A stretch of DNA of 53,086 nt. Origin: Pseudomonadota bacterium. GTDB taxonomy: Bacteria > Pseudomonadota > Gammaproteobacteria > Pseudomonadales > Moraxellaceae. Below are positions 27,469 through 35,516 of this stretch, one piece after another. Below the pieces are notes generated by a model, which saw only the letters and a program-made list of their open reading frames with translations, had not been told where the DNA came from and ran no database searches. Numbering within the stretch: the first letter of the stretch is position 1; every line of letters starts with the position of its first letter. The DNA is taken from contig JAJZBU010000016.1 in NCBI GenBank assembly GCA_021851865.1, forward strand, positions 1 through 53,086. The letters are read 5' to 3'. The translations under genes and the position numbers were made by a program.

Positions 27469-28091
27469 GGGCTGTCTTGGCGTCGTGCCCGTCCTTGATA
27501 CATGTAGCCGAAAAGAGCCGGTAGACCGTCGGCGCTGAAGCGCCGGCTGTCGCTGGTGTCGAACCCTGCTGCGCGCAGCAGGGCATCGATGTCGCGGTCG
27601 AGGTGGCAGCCATCGCCGAGGCGTTTCTGCACAGGGGTGAGCCGGTGTTGCCAGCGAGCGATCGCCGCATCGCCGTGTAACCCGTGCTCGACGTAGAGAA
27701 ACGTGCCGTCGCGGCGCAGTACCCGATGAATCTCGGCGAGGGCGCGAGCGACGTCGGGAATGCTGCACAACGTCCAGGTCGATACGACGACATCGAAGCT
27801 TTCATCGGCGAAGGGCAGGGACTGGCCATCGAGCGTGGCGTGTTCGACACGGAGAGGAAACTTTCGTAAGCGCTGGCGCGCGCGGCGCGCGACGCCGGGA
27901 TTGACGTCGAGAGCGTGCAGGCGCAGCCCCTGGTGCGGGTAGGCCAGGGTGTTGAGGCCGGTGCCAAAACCTATCTCCAGAACCTCCCCTTGCACGCCAG
28001 CGAGCAGTTCATGGCGCAACTGCATCAGGCGTGGGTGCTGCATCACCTTGTCGAGTATCCAGGGAAAGACGTAGCGCTGATAGAAGGCCAT
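27456..28091 (-). CDS. Class I SAM-dependent methyltransferase
   Basis: 211 residues. Motif I is VLEIGFGTGLNTLAY, followed by the acidic end of strand 2 (HALDVNPG), the SLPFADESFDVVVSTWTLCS segment and the LRRDGTFLYVEHG strand. This is the methyltransferase-11 (UbiE/small-molecule) group; substrate unknown. Start placed at MAFYQRYVFPWIL, 25 codons inside the longest frame. It follows ETF-QO on the same strand and may be co-transcribed, although a strong inverted repeat stands between them. Confidence 0.88.
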   Translation of the reverse strand: MAFYQRYVFPWILDKVMQHPRLMQLRHELLAGVQGEVLEIGFGTGLNTLAYPHQGLRLHALDVNPGVARRARQRLRKFPLRVEHATLDGQSLPFADESFDVVVSTWTLCSIPDVARALAEIHRVLRRDGTFLYVEHGLHGDAAIARWQHRLTPVQKRLGDGCHLDRDIDALLRAAGFDTSDSRRFSADGLPALFGYMYQGRARRQDSPQRG

Positions 28092-28125
28092 GGCGAGTTT
28101 CCCGTCGTGGAAGCTGGTACTGAAG

Positions 28126-28159
28126 ACGCCAGGTGCAGAATCACTCCCGCACCTGGCGT
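28126..28159. terminator. Perfect 11-bp inverted repeat downstream of ETF-QO
   Basis: ACGCCAGGTGC (28126-28136) pairs perfectly with GCACCTGGCGT (28149-28159) around a 12-base loop. It sits ten bases past the ETF-QO stop (minus strand) and 34 bases before the methyltransferase start. There is no T run on the minus strand, so it may be an mRNA stabiliser or partial terminator rather than a strong one. Confidence 0.5.
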
Positions 28160-28169
28160 ACCGCAACGA

Positions 28170-29819
28170 TCACATGTTGGGATAGTTAGGGCCACCACCG
28201 CCTTCCGGCGTCACCCAGTTGATATTCTGGGCGGGATCTTTGATGTCACAGGTCTTGCAGTGAACGCAGTTTTGCGCATTGATCTGGAAGTGGTGGCTGC
28301 CATCGTCATGGCTCAACACTTCATAGACGCCGGCCGGGCAGTAGCGTTGTGCCGGCTCATCGTACAACGGCAGATTCTTTTTGACGGGAATCATGGCGTC
28401 GCGCAGGGTCAGATGACAGGGCTGATCCTCCTCATGATTGGTGTTGGAGATGAACACCGAAGACAGCCTGTCGAAACTGATCTTGCCGTCGGGCTTGGGA
28501 TAGAGGATAGGCTGTGACTGCGCCGCAAGGTCGAGGCAGGCGTGGTCGGGCGTATTGTCATGCAGGGTCAAAGGAATCTTGCCGGCGAAGATGTTTTGAT
28601 CGATAAAGTTGAACGCCGCGCCCATGAAGGTGCCCATACGGTGCATGGCGGGACCGAAATTGCGCGAGCGGTAGAGTTCATCATACAACCAGGAAGCCTT
28701 GAACTCGGCAGAGTAGTCGATGTCGCGGCTGAGGGTCGGTGCGGCCAGGGCTTTGAACACCGCTTCCGCGCAAAGCATGCCGGACTTCATGGCGGTGTGG
28801 CTGCCTTTGATCTTGGCATAGTTGAGGAATCCAGCTTCATCACCGATCAGGCAGCCGCCGGGAAAGCCGGTCTTCGGCAGCGAGTTGAGGCCGCCTTTGA
28901 CCAGGGCACGGGCGCCGTAGGCGACGCGCTTGCCACCTTCGAGAAAGTGTCGGATGTGCGGGTGCTGTTTCCAGCGCTGCATCTCTTCAAAGGGTGAAAC
29001 GTGAGGGTTGTGGTAGGCGAGATCGATGATCTGACCGAGCGCCACCTGATGGCCGGCGCTATGGTAGAGAAAGAAGCCACCGGTGCTGCCCGACTCATTC
29101 AGCGGCCAGCCGGTGCCGTGGATCACCAGCCCGGGGCGATGCTTGCTCGGATCGATGTCCCACAACTCCTTGATGCCGAGGCCATAGTGCTGCGGATCGC
29201 TGTCCTTGTCGAGATTGAAACGGCGGATCAGCTGCTTGCCGAGATGTCCGCGACAACCTTCGGCGAACAAGGTATAGCGGGCATGCAGTTCATAACCTGG
29301 CGTGAAGGAGTGTTTGTGCTGGCCGTCGCGTGCGACGCCCATATCGCCGGTGAGAATGCCTTTCACGGCACCGTCCGCGTCATAGAGAATCTCGCTGGCG
29401 GCAAAGCCGGGAAAGAGATTGACTTCCAGGGCTTCCGCCTGCTCCGCCAGCCAGCGCACCAAGTTACCGAGGCTGATGATGTAGTTGCCATGGTTGTGAA
29501 AAGGCTTGGGGATAGCCCAGTGCGGCGGATGTACGGCGCTCTTGGCGCTGGTGAGGAAGACCACTTCATCGGCGCTGACGGGAGTCTCGAGGGGCGCCTT
29601 TCTTTCCTTCCAGTCCGGGAACAATTCATTCAGCGCGCTGGTCTCAAAGACGGCGCCTGAGAGGATGTGAGCCCCGAATTCCGAGCCTTTTTCGACGACA
29701 CAGACCGAGACATCGCGGCCACTCTCGATGGCCAACTGGCGCAGACGTATGGCCGCCGAGAGGCCGGCGGGCCCACCACCGACGATGACGACGTCGAATT
29801 CCATCGATTCTCTTTCCAC
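28170..29819 (-). CDS. Electron transfer flavoprotein-ubiquinone oxidoreductase
   Basis: 549-residue membrane-bound flavoprotein that takes electrons from ETF and reduces quinone. FAD-binding motif VVIVGGGPAGLSAA near residue 10; the quinone-side region and C-terminal 4Fe-4S cluster with cysteines in RYCPAGVYE and NCVHCKTCDIKDP, followed by NINWVTPEGGGGP. Length matches bacterial and mitochondrial ETF-QO. The start is GTG, with AAGGAG six bases upstream (on the minus strand), and the ATG five codons later lacks a good site. Partner genes etfB and etfA are at 41359-43073. Confidence 0.96.
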   Translation of the reverse strand: MERESMEFDVVIVGGGPAGLSAAIRLRQLAIESGRDVSVCVVEKGSEFGAHILSGAVFETSALNELFPDWKERKAPLETPVSADEVVFLTSAKSAVHPPHWAIPKPFHNHGNYIISLGNLVRWLAEQAEALEVNLFPGFAASEILYDADGAVKGILTGDMGVARDGQHKHSFTPGYELHARYTLFAEGCRGHLGKQLIRRFNLDKDSDPQHYGLGIKELWDIDPSKHRPGLVIHGTGWPLNESGSTGGFFLYHSAGHQVALGQIIDLAYHNPHVSPFEEMQRWKQHPHIRHFLEGGKRVAYGARALVKGGLNSLPKTGFPGGCLIGDEAGFLNYAKIKGSHTAMKSGMLCAEAVFKALAAPTLSRDIDYSAEFKASWLYDELYRSRNFGPAMHRMGTFMGAAFNFIDQNIFAGKIPLTLHDNTPDHACLDLAAQSQPILYPKPDGKISFDRLSSVFISNTNHEEDQPCHLTLRDAMIPVKKNLPLYDEPAQRYCPAGVYEVLSHDDGSHHFQINAQNCVHCKTCDIKDPAQNINWVTPEGGGGPNYPNM

Positions 29820-29895
29820 GAGGTACTCCTTGGCTGGGATGCGCACAAGGCGCATCGGTGACGAGTTCGGGTCGTGCGTAGTATAAAGGGACTGC

Positions 29896-30525
29896 ATGAG
29901 CAAGCCAAATGCGGAAGAGGTGGTGATGAGCCTGCGCGACATCGCGGAACTGACCCGCATACTGGCAGAACAGGATGGCAAAAACCCGCAGGGTCTGCCA
30001 CCGGTGCATCTTTGGGAGCCGCCCTTTTGTGGTGACATCGATATCCGCGTGCATCGTGATGGACGCTGGAGCTATCTGGGGAGTGTGATCGAACGCCCGG
30101 CGCTGGTGCGTTTGCTGGCCAGTGTTCTGCGGCGGGATGAGGATGGCGACTACTATCTGGTGACGCCGGTGGAGAAGATGCGCATCCAGGTCGAGGACGC
30201 GCCTCTGCAGGTGATTCGCGCTGAATCTTCCCGCGATTCGGCGCAGCAACCGCTCTGGCTGCTCTATACGCTCACCGGGGATTGTATCGAGCTCGGTCCG
30301 CAACATGCGCTCTGGGTCGAAGAGAAGGCCGGTAGCGGCGAGCCCATGCCCTATGTGCACGTGCGAGCGCGCTTGCACGCACGTCTGATGCGCAATCCTT
30401 TCTATCAACTGGTCGATGCCGCCGAACCCGGTGAACGTGTCGGCGAGCGCTGTCATTATGGCGTCTGGAGTGCCGGACATTTCTTTTCTCTTGGACTCGT
30501 CGATGGCGATGAGCTGTCGCCGTGA
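29896..30525 (+). CDS. DUF1285 domain protein
   Basis: 209 residues. The sequence matches the DUF1285 family: LPPVHLWEPPFCGDIDIRVH, a WSYLGSVIERPALVRLLASV segment and YYLVTPVEKMRIQVEDAPL. These are widespread in proteobacteria, of uncharacterised function, with a beta-rich fold. Start preceded by AAAGGGA. It is divergent from ETF-QO, whose start lies 76 bases away. The C-terminal part (HVRARLHARLMRNPFYQLVD) is also typical. Confidence 0.86.
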   Translation: MSKPNAEEVVMSLRDIAELTRILAEQDGKNPQGLPPVHLWEPPFCGDIDIRVHRDGRWSYLGSVIERPALVRLLASVLRRDEDGDYYLVTPVEKMRIQVEDAPLQVIRAESSRDSAQQPLWLLYTLTGDCIELGPQHALWVEEKAGSGEPMPYVHVRARLHARLMRNPFYQLVDAAEPGERVGERCHYGVWSAGHFFSLGLVDGDELSP

Positions 30526-30578
30526 TCGCCCGTCGGGTTGATTTTGTCGTGTGCGCGACTATCGTCAAAGGAGGTAGG

Positions 30579-30593
30579 ATGAGATCACGGTAG
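30579..30593 (+). CDS. Four-codon leader minigene
   Basis: ATG AGA TCA CGG TAG, preceded by the strong ribosome site AAAGGAGG (30567-30574). The stop lies two bases before the ATG of the next gene, whose own site is weak. Translation of this tiny frame could deliver ribosomes to the main gene by re-initiation. Seen directly; function inferred. Confidence 0.4.
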   Translation: MRSR

Positions 30594-30595
30594 CC

Positions 30596-31495
30596 ATGAC
30601 AGAGTTGAAAACGGAGCAGGCGGCGCATGCAGTGACCTGGATCAGCGTTCCCCGGCTCGGCGTGCAGGCGCGTGATCCGCGGCACGCGCAGCGTGTCAAC
30701 CGCTTTCTTGCCTTTCAGGGCCTGCTCAACGATCGTCTGCTGCAGCGCACCTATTTGCTCGACAATCCCGTTCTCGATGCCATCGACGCAGAGCAGGGTA
30801 CGGGGCTTTTGCTGCCGCTGTTTCTGCCGCAATGGGCCTTGCTCCTCGGGCAGATGATGTTGGCGCGACAGCAGTTGATGATCGAATTGCTCGGTGACAG
30901 CATTTGGTCGGATCTGGCTGAGAAGCCAGCGTTGACCGTGCGCCGCCAAGTGCAATACGACGGCACCGGGCAGGCGCACTGGCATGAGCCGAGTGCCCAG
31001 CCGAATCCGGCACAATGGCTGCTGGAGACCTCGCGGCAGGTACACGGCTGGTGGGAATCCTGCCAGAGTCTGCTGCCGGAGTTGGGGGCCTTGCAGCCGG
31101 AAGCGGCTCTCGCCAGTGTGGCGACGCGGCGTCTGTGTCATTGTGTCGAGAAAGACTATCTGAGTGCCGACTTGCCCGTGGCTCTGGCGACCATCTACTT
31201 GCTCGAGAATGCGCTCAGTCATGACGTGACGCAGCGCCTGCGGCGCGCCGTGGAGCGGCGTCAGGACGAGAACCTGCCGGTGCCAGGTCTACGGTTTTTT
31301 GACACGTTGCAGGGCTTGGCGCGCGAGAGCAGTGCCCTGGCGCAGCACTTCATCGAGGCTTGGTTTTTCTTTTCGCCAGCCCCTGATGAAATCACCTTTT
31401 TGCAGCAAATCCAGGATCTTTGCGCCGCTTACGAGGACTTTTGGCAGCAGTTTCTGCCTTTTTGTTCAGGCACCAGTGGCCACGATCAGGCATAG
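30596..31495 (+). CDS. Uncharacterised helical protein
   Basis: 299 residues, no recognised family. Secondary structure looks almost wholly alpha-helical and soluble, with long amphipathic stretches (FLAFQGLLNDRLLQRTYLLD; IATIYLLENALSHDVTQRLR-like region), several Trp, and a Cys pair in RLCHCVEKDY. No signal peptide or membrane helix. The strong Shine-Dalgarno sequence upstream serves a 4-codon minigene whose stop is two bases before this ATG. Its last 30 bases overlap the end of rapA on the opposite strand. It may be the partner of the DUF1285 gene, 70 bases upstream. I would not assign a function. Confidence 0.75.
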   Translation: MTELKTEQAAHAVTWISVPRLGVQARDPRHAQRVNRFLAFQGLLNDRLLQRTYLLDNPVLDAIDAEQGTGLLLPLFLPQWALLLGQMMLARQQLMIELLGDSIWSDLAEKPALTVRRQVQYDGTGQAHWHEPSAQPNPAQWLLETSRQVHGWWESCQSLLPELGALQPEAALASVATRRLCHCVEKDYLSADLPVALATIYLLENALSHDVTQRLRRAVERRQDENLPVPGLRFFDTLQGLARESSALAQHFIEAWFFFSPAPDEITFLQQIQDLCAAYEDFWQQFLPFCSGTSGHDQA

Positions 31496-34255
31496 CCCGG
31501 TCAGTCGCAGCCGTGTCTGCGCGAGCAGGCCGGCGGCGCGATCAGCCAGCGCCCGCAAGGCGTCGATCTCATCCTGGCGCACGCTCGGGTTGCGTTTTTG
31601 CAGGTCGATCAGACGGGCGATGGCGTGCTCGCCTTTTTCCTGATATTGCTCGCGCCAGACCGGCAGGCTCTGTTGCAGATGGCGTTCCGCGTGCGCTTCG
31701 GCGTGTTGCAGCAGGCCGCGCAGGGTCGGCATGCGCTCATGCAGCAGGCGTCGCGCCGCATGTTTGTCCATGCCTTGCAGTTGACGTTGCAGGGCCTGGG
31801 CAGGAACCTGTGTCGCCAGATTCTGGCCCTGTTCATCGATCAACACGCGGATGAGTGACTGTGGCAGCCAGTCCTGCAAGGCGAGATTCTGCGGACTGAC
31901 CACCTGCGGCTGGAACAAAGCCTCGAGCAACAGCGTTCCTGCTGGAATGCGGCGATTGGTGAGGCGGGCGACGTGGGTGTTGCCGAGGTCGCCGACGCTG
32001 AACAGGTCGCTGCAGGCCTGCACCAGCGGATGTTCCCAGCTGAGATAAGCGACGTCTTCGCGCGCCAGGGCGGTGGCGCGATCCCAGGTCACGCTCAGCC
32101 CATCTTCATCCAGACCGGGCAAACTGCTGATGCGCTGCTGTGGGTCGGGGCGTAGCATGAAAAGATGCTCATGATCCAGCTCATCGCACTGGATATGGAG
32201 AGCGTCGAACAGACGCTGACACCAGTCCTTGCAGCGGGCGTCGCTGTCTTGCTCGTGCAGGGCGGCGAGCAGTGTCGCGACGCGTTGTGGCCGATAGGAG
32301 CTGAGTTCGAGCAGGCGGTCGCGTCCGGCTTCGAGTTCGGCTTCGAGGCCGATGCGATGCGTCCGCACGGCGCTGATCAAAGCTTGCCAAGTTTCGGTGT
32401 CGGCGGTGATGTCGGTGCGCCGGCGTTCGGCGAAGGCAGACTGCACGACCTGTCCGACTTTGCAGCTGCGTTCGAAGGCATCGAGCCCTTCGTGATACCA
32501 CTGAATCTGGCGTTCGGTCGCCGCTTGTGGCGTACTCATGACGTGAATCTGGATCGTCTGTCGTTGTCCGATACGGTCGAGGCGTCCGATACGCTGTTCG
32601 AGCAGATCGGCGTCTTCGGGAAGATCGAAGAGAATAAGGTGGGCGGCGAACTGAAAATTGCGGCCTTCACTACCGATTTCAGAGCAGATCAATACCTGCG
32701 CGCCTGACTCCAGATCGGCGAAATAGGCGGCGGCGCGGTCGCGCTCGAGCAGACTCATGCCCTCGTGGAACATCGAGGTGCGCAGCCCCTCGTGCAGACG
32801 TAGATGCTCCTCGAGTCGGCGCGCCACTTCCTGTTCGCGACAGATGAGCAGAGTTTTTTCGCGTCGCAACTCGCGTAGGAGGGTGACGAGGAAGAGCAGG
32901 CGCGCATCTTCGCGCAACCGTTCGCGCGGCCAGTCTTGTTGCAGGTCGAGGTAGCAGCCCTCGGCCGCCAAGGCGTGGATGTGCAGTTGTCGGCGCGGAA
33001 ATCCGCCGATCGCTTTGCGCGTATTGCGAAAGAGCAGGCGTCCGGTGCCGTGGCGGTCGATGAGGCTATCGAGAGCCTTCTGCCGTATTTCAGGCGTCGG
33101 ATCCGTCGCGCGCAGATCGAGGTCGGGGAGGGCATCTTGCAGCGCCTGGTGAATCGCGGGCGGCAGTGGCGCAGCTTCGTCCAGGGCGCTGGCCCAGGTG
33201 GCGGTACGCACGTGTTCAGCCTCTTCGGCGCGAAGTGCCGCGAGGCTGGGAAAACGCTGGGGGTCGAGCATGTGCAGGCGTGCAAAGTGCCCGGAGAAGC
33301 CCAGTTGTTCCGGTGTCGCGGTGAGCAGGAGGACGCCAGGGCAGCACTCGGCCAGACGCGCGATCGCCGTATAAGCGGCGGAGGCGTGCGCAGGGGTCCA
33401 GTCGAGATGATGAGCCTCATCGACGATCAACATGTCGAAGCCGGCCTGGAGGGCGAGATCGACGTAGTTGGGATCGGCGAGCAAGGTTTCCTGCGCGATG
33501 AGGATGAGTTGTTGTGCCTGGAAGGGGTTGCCGCCGTCTTCCGCTTCCGCCGCGATGCGAGCGGCGTCGAAGAGGCTGACGCTGAGATTGAATCGGCGCA
33601 GCAGTTCGACCAACCACTGGTGCTGCAGATTCGCCGGCACGACGATGAGACAGCGCCGGACCCAGCCATAGTGCCACTGGCGATGCAAGATGAGGCCGGC
33701 CTCGATGGTCTTGCCGAGGCCGACCTCGTCAGCGAGCAGGACGCGAGGAGCTTGGCGCTGGCTGACTTCATGCGCGACATCGAGCTGGTGCGCGATCAGG
33801 TCGATACGGGCGCCGAGGAGGCCGCGTGTCACGGAGCCTTGCTCGGTGCTGCGCATCTCCAGCCATTCGTGGCGCAGACGATAGAGTTCCAGGCCATCGA
33901 TCTGCCCGGCCAGCAGGCGTTCCTGCGGCAGGTGCAGGTCGATGCTGTGGCCGAGTCGGGTTTCTGGCAACAGACTGCTGTCACCGGCTTCATCCTGTAC
34001 GGTATAGATGAGGATGCCGTGCTGCTCCTTGCAGTCGGTGACGAGCAGGCTGCGTCCCTGATCGTCGGTGACGGTGTCGCCAGCCTGTTTGGTCAGCCGC
34101 GCCAGGGACGCTGATTTGCGCGCATAGACGCGGGTCTCCTCGCCGCCGGGGAAAAGGAGGGTGATGGTGCGCAGATCGCTGGCGACGACGATGCCGAGGC
34201 CGAGTTCTGTTTCATTTTCGCTGATCCAGCGTTGTCCGAGTTGCGCGTCATTCAT
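31466..34255 (-). CDS. rapA: RNA polymerase-associated ATPase RapA
   Basis: 929-residue SWI2/SNF2-type ATPase that binds RNA polymerase and helps recycle it after transcription. The N-terminal Tudor-like domains start at MNDAQLGQRWISENETELGL; Walker A is LLADEVGLGKTIEAGL (about 173-188) and the DEAH box is at 279-282 (LIVDEAHHLD). The helicase C-terminal half contains LICSEIGSEGRNFQFA and QRIGRLDRIGQ. Length is close to enteric RapA (968). It is followed on the same strand upstream by rluA, the same pair as in Escherichia coli. Confidence 0.95.
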   Translation of the reverse strand: MNDAQLGQRWISENETELGLGIVVASDLRTITLLFPGGEETRVYARKSASLARLTKQAGDTVTDDQGRSLLVTDCKEQHGILIYTVQDEAGDSSLLPETRLGHSIDLHLPQERLLAGQIDGLELYRLRHEWLEMRSTEQGSVTRGLLGARIDLIAHQLDVAHEVSQRQAPRVLLADEVGLGKTIEAGLILHRQWHYGWVRRCLIVVPANLQHQWLVELLRRFNLSVSLFDAARIAAEAEDGGNPFQAQQLILIAQETLLADPNYVDLALQAGFDMLIVDEAHHLDWTPAHASAAYTAIARLAECCPGVLLLTATPEQLGFSGHFARLHMLDPQRFPSLAALRAEEAEHVRTATWASALDEAAPLPPAIHQALQDALPDLDLRATDPTPEIRQKALDSLIDRHGTGRLLFRNTRKAIGGFPRRQLHIHALAAEGCYLDLQQDWPRERLREDARLLFLVTLLRELRREKTLLICREQEVARRLEEHLRLHEGLRTSMFHEGMSLLERDRAAAYFADLESGAQVLICSEIGSEGRNFQFAAHLILFDLPEDADLLEQRIGRLDRIGQRQTIQIHVMSTPQAATERQIQWYHEGLDAFERSCKVGQVVQSAFAERRRTDITADTETWQALISAVRTHRIGLEAELEAGRDRLLELSSYRPQRVATLLAALHEQDSDARCKDWCQRLFDALHIQCDELDHEHLFMLRPDPQQRISSLPGLDEDGLSVTWDRATALAREDVAYLSWEHPLVQACSDLFSVGDLGNTHVARLTNRRIPAGTLLLEALFQPQVVSPQNLALQDWLPQSLIRVLIDEQGQNLATQVPAQALQRQLQGMDKHAARRLLHERMPTLRGLLQHAEAHAERHLQQSLPVWREQYQEKGEHAIARLIDLQKRNPSVRQDEIDALRALADRAAGLLAQTRLRLTGLCLIVATGA

Positions 34256-34267
34256 GGGGTCGATACG

Positions 34268-34894
34268 TCAGAAAGGTGGCGGACTGTTCCAGTGTAGGCG
34301 ACGTCCGTCGCCTGGATGGGTCAGGGCGAGATGACGGGCATGCAGGCAGAGCCTGGGTTCGTCGGCGCTTTGCGGAGCATAGAGGCGGTCGCCGCGGATG
34401 GCGTGCCCTAAGCTCTGCATATGCACGCGCAGCTGATGTGATCGGCCGGTATAGGGCACCAGGTCGACGCGCGTCCACGCCGCCTCACGAGCGCAGACGC
34501 GCCACAAAGTGAGGGCGGCCTTGCCGAGGATCGGGTCGACGATATGGCGCGGCTTGTTGTCGGGGTCGTAGCGCAGGGGCAGGCGCACCTCACCGTGCTC
34601 TCCTTGCAGATGGCCGTGCACGATGGCTTGATAGATCTTGTCGACTTCACGGTCGTGAAACTGCCGGCTCAGTTCCCGGTGCGCGTCGGCGTGGCGGGCG
34701 TAGACCATGAGGCCGGAGGTATCCTGATCGAGCCGGTGGACGGTGCGGATCTGCGCGTCGACGCTGTGTTGCAGGCGCAACACGACGCTATCGAAGTTTT
34801 CCGGCAATCGTCCCGGGACACTCAATAAACCGGCAGGTTTGTCGATGATCAGAAGATCATCATCGATGTAGACAATATCGAAGCCGAGAATCAC
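34268..34894 (-). CDS. rluA: Dual-specificity pseudouridine synthase RluA
   Basis: 208 residues; isomerises uridine in 23S rRNA and several tRNAs. Motif HRLDQDTSGLMV holds the catalytic aspartate, with AGLLSVPGR near the N-terminus and TGRSHQLRVHMQSLGH near the end, all characteristic of RluA. No S4 domain, as expected for RluA. Start taken as GTG (VILGFDIVYIDDD) with GGAG six bases upstream; a longer frame to an ATG at 34942 is less likely. Only 12 bases separate its end from the rapA start, so the two form one transcript. Confidence 0.94.
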   Translation of the reverse strand: MILGFDIVYIDDDLLIIDKPAGLLSVPGRLPENFDSVVLRLQHSVDAQIRTVHRLDQDTSGLMVYARHADAHRELSRQFHDREVDKIYQAIVHGHLQGEHGEVRLPLRYDPDNKPRHIVDPILGKAALTLWRVCAREAAWTRVDLVPYTGRSHQLRVHMQSLGHAIRGDRLYAPQSADEPRLCLHARHLALTHPGDGRRLHWNSPPPF

Positions 34895-34955
34895 GCCAAT
34901 CTCCGCAGGATGCCGGCGCAGTCTATCAGGACTGGAGCGCAACGTCAGCGTTCAC

Positions 34956-34985
34956 TTGACAGTTCTGTGTGTCGCATGCAATGAT
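34956..34985 (+). promoter_or_regulatory. Sigma-70 promoter of the MarR-efflux operon
   Basis: TTGACA (34956-34961) matches the -35 consensus fully; AATGAT (34980-34985) matches four of six -10 bases at an 18-base spacing. The predicted start falls at or beside the MarR ATG (34992), which would make a leaderless message; there is no ribosome site before that ATG. Confidence 0.5.
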
Positions 34986-34993
34986 TCATGAAT
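34984..34993. promoter_or_regulatory. Palindrome over the MarR start, possible operator
   Basis: ATTCATGAAT is a perfect 10-base palindrome that overlaps the -10 region and the start codon of the MarR gene. MarR-family proteins bind palindromes of this kind at their own promoters, so autoregulation is a fair guess. No binding data. Confidence 0.4.
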
Positions 34994-35516
34994 GAATAAT
35001 TCAAGATCTCGTGATTTTGCTGAAATGCATGACCTCGCATCGCGGGCCCACCAGCGCGCGACAGGAGAGAGTCTTGGGCGGGTCAGCGTCAATGTCCTGA
35101 TCAAGCATTGTGCCACTTTGCTCGGTGAAGTGCTGAGTGAGGTCTTGCGTCCGCACGGACTGTGTTACAAAAATTACCTCATCATGGTGATGCTCTACAG
35201 TCACCCGGACAGCACTGCCAATCCTTCCGAGTTGTGTCTCGGGATGGCCGAGACGCGTTCGAACATGACGCGGCTGACCGATGAACTGGTCGAGCGCGGC
35301 TGGGCGCAACGGATCACCAACAGCGCGGACCGGCGGCGCGTCGACCTGTCTTTGACGGCGGCCGGCGAAGCCTTGTTGCAGACGGTCATGCCGCGTTTGC
35401 GGGCGCATATTGCACAGATCTACGGAGCTTTTTCCGAATCGGAGCTTGATCAATTGGAGCGCTCATTGCTCAAATTGGTCGCTGTGCTTGAAGCGCAGAG
35501 AGAGGGACGGACGTGA
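34992..35516 (+). CDS. MarR-family regulator of the efflux operon
   Basis: 174 residues. A dimerisation helix leads into the winged helix-turn-helix: PSELCLGMAETRSNMTRLTD is the recognition region and GWAQRITNSADRRRVDLSLT the wing with the family's DxRxxx motif. It overlaps the outer-membrane factor gene by four bases (GTGA) and so heads the operon with the emrAB-like pump, the same arrangement as EmrR/MprA with emrAB in E. coli. Likely represses the operon and is released by a toxic compound. An in-frame ATG at 35025 is an alternative start. Confidence 0.92.
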   Translation: MNNSRSRDFAEMHDLASRAHQRATGESLGRVSVNVLIKHCATLLGEVLSEVLRPHGLCYKNYLIMVMLYSHPDSTANPSELCLGMAETRSNMTRLTDELVERGWAQRITNSADRRRVDLSLTAAGEALLQTVMPRLRAHIAQIYGAFSESELDQLERSLLKLVAVLEAQREGRT

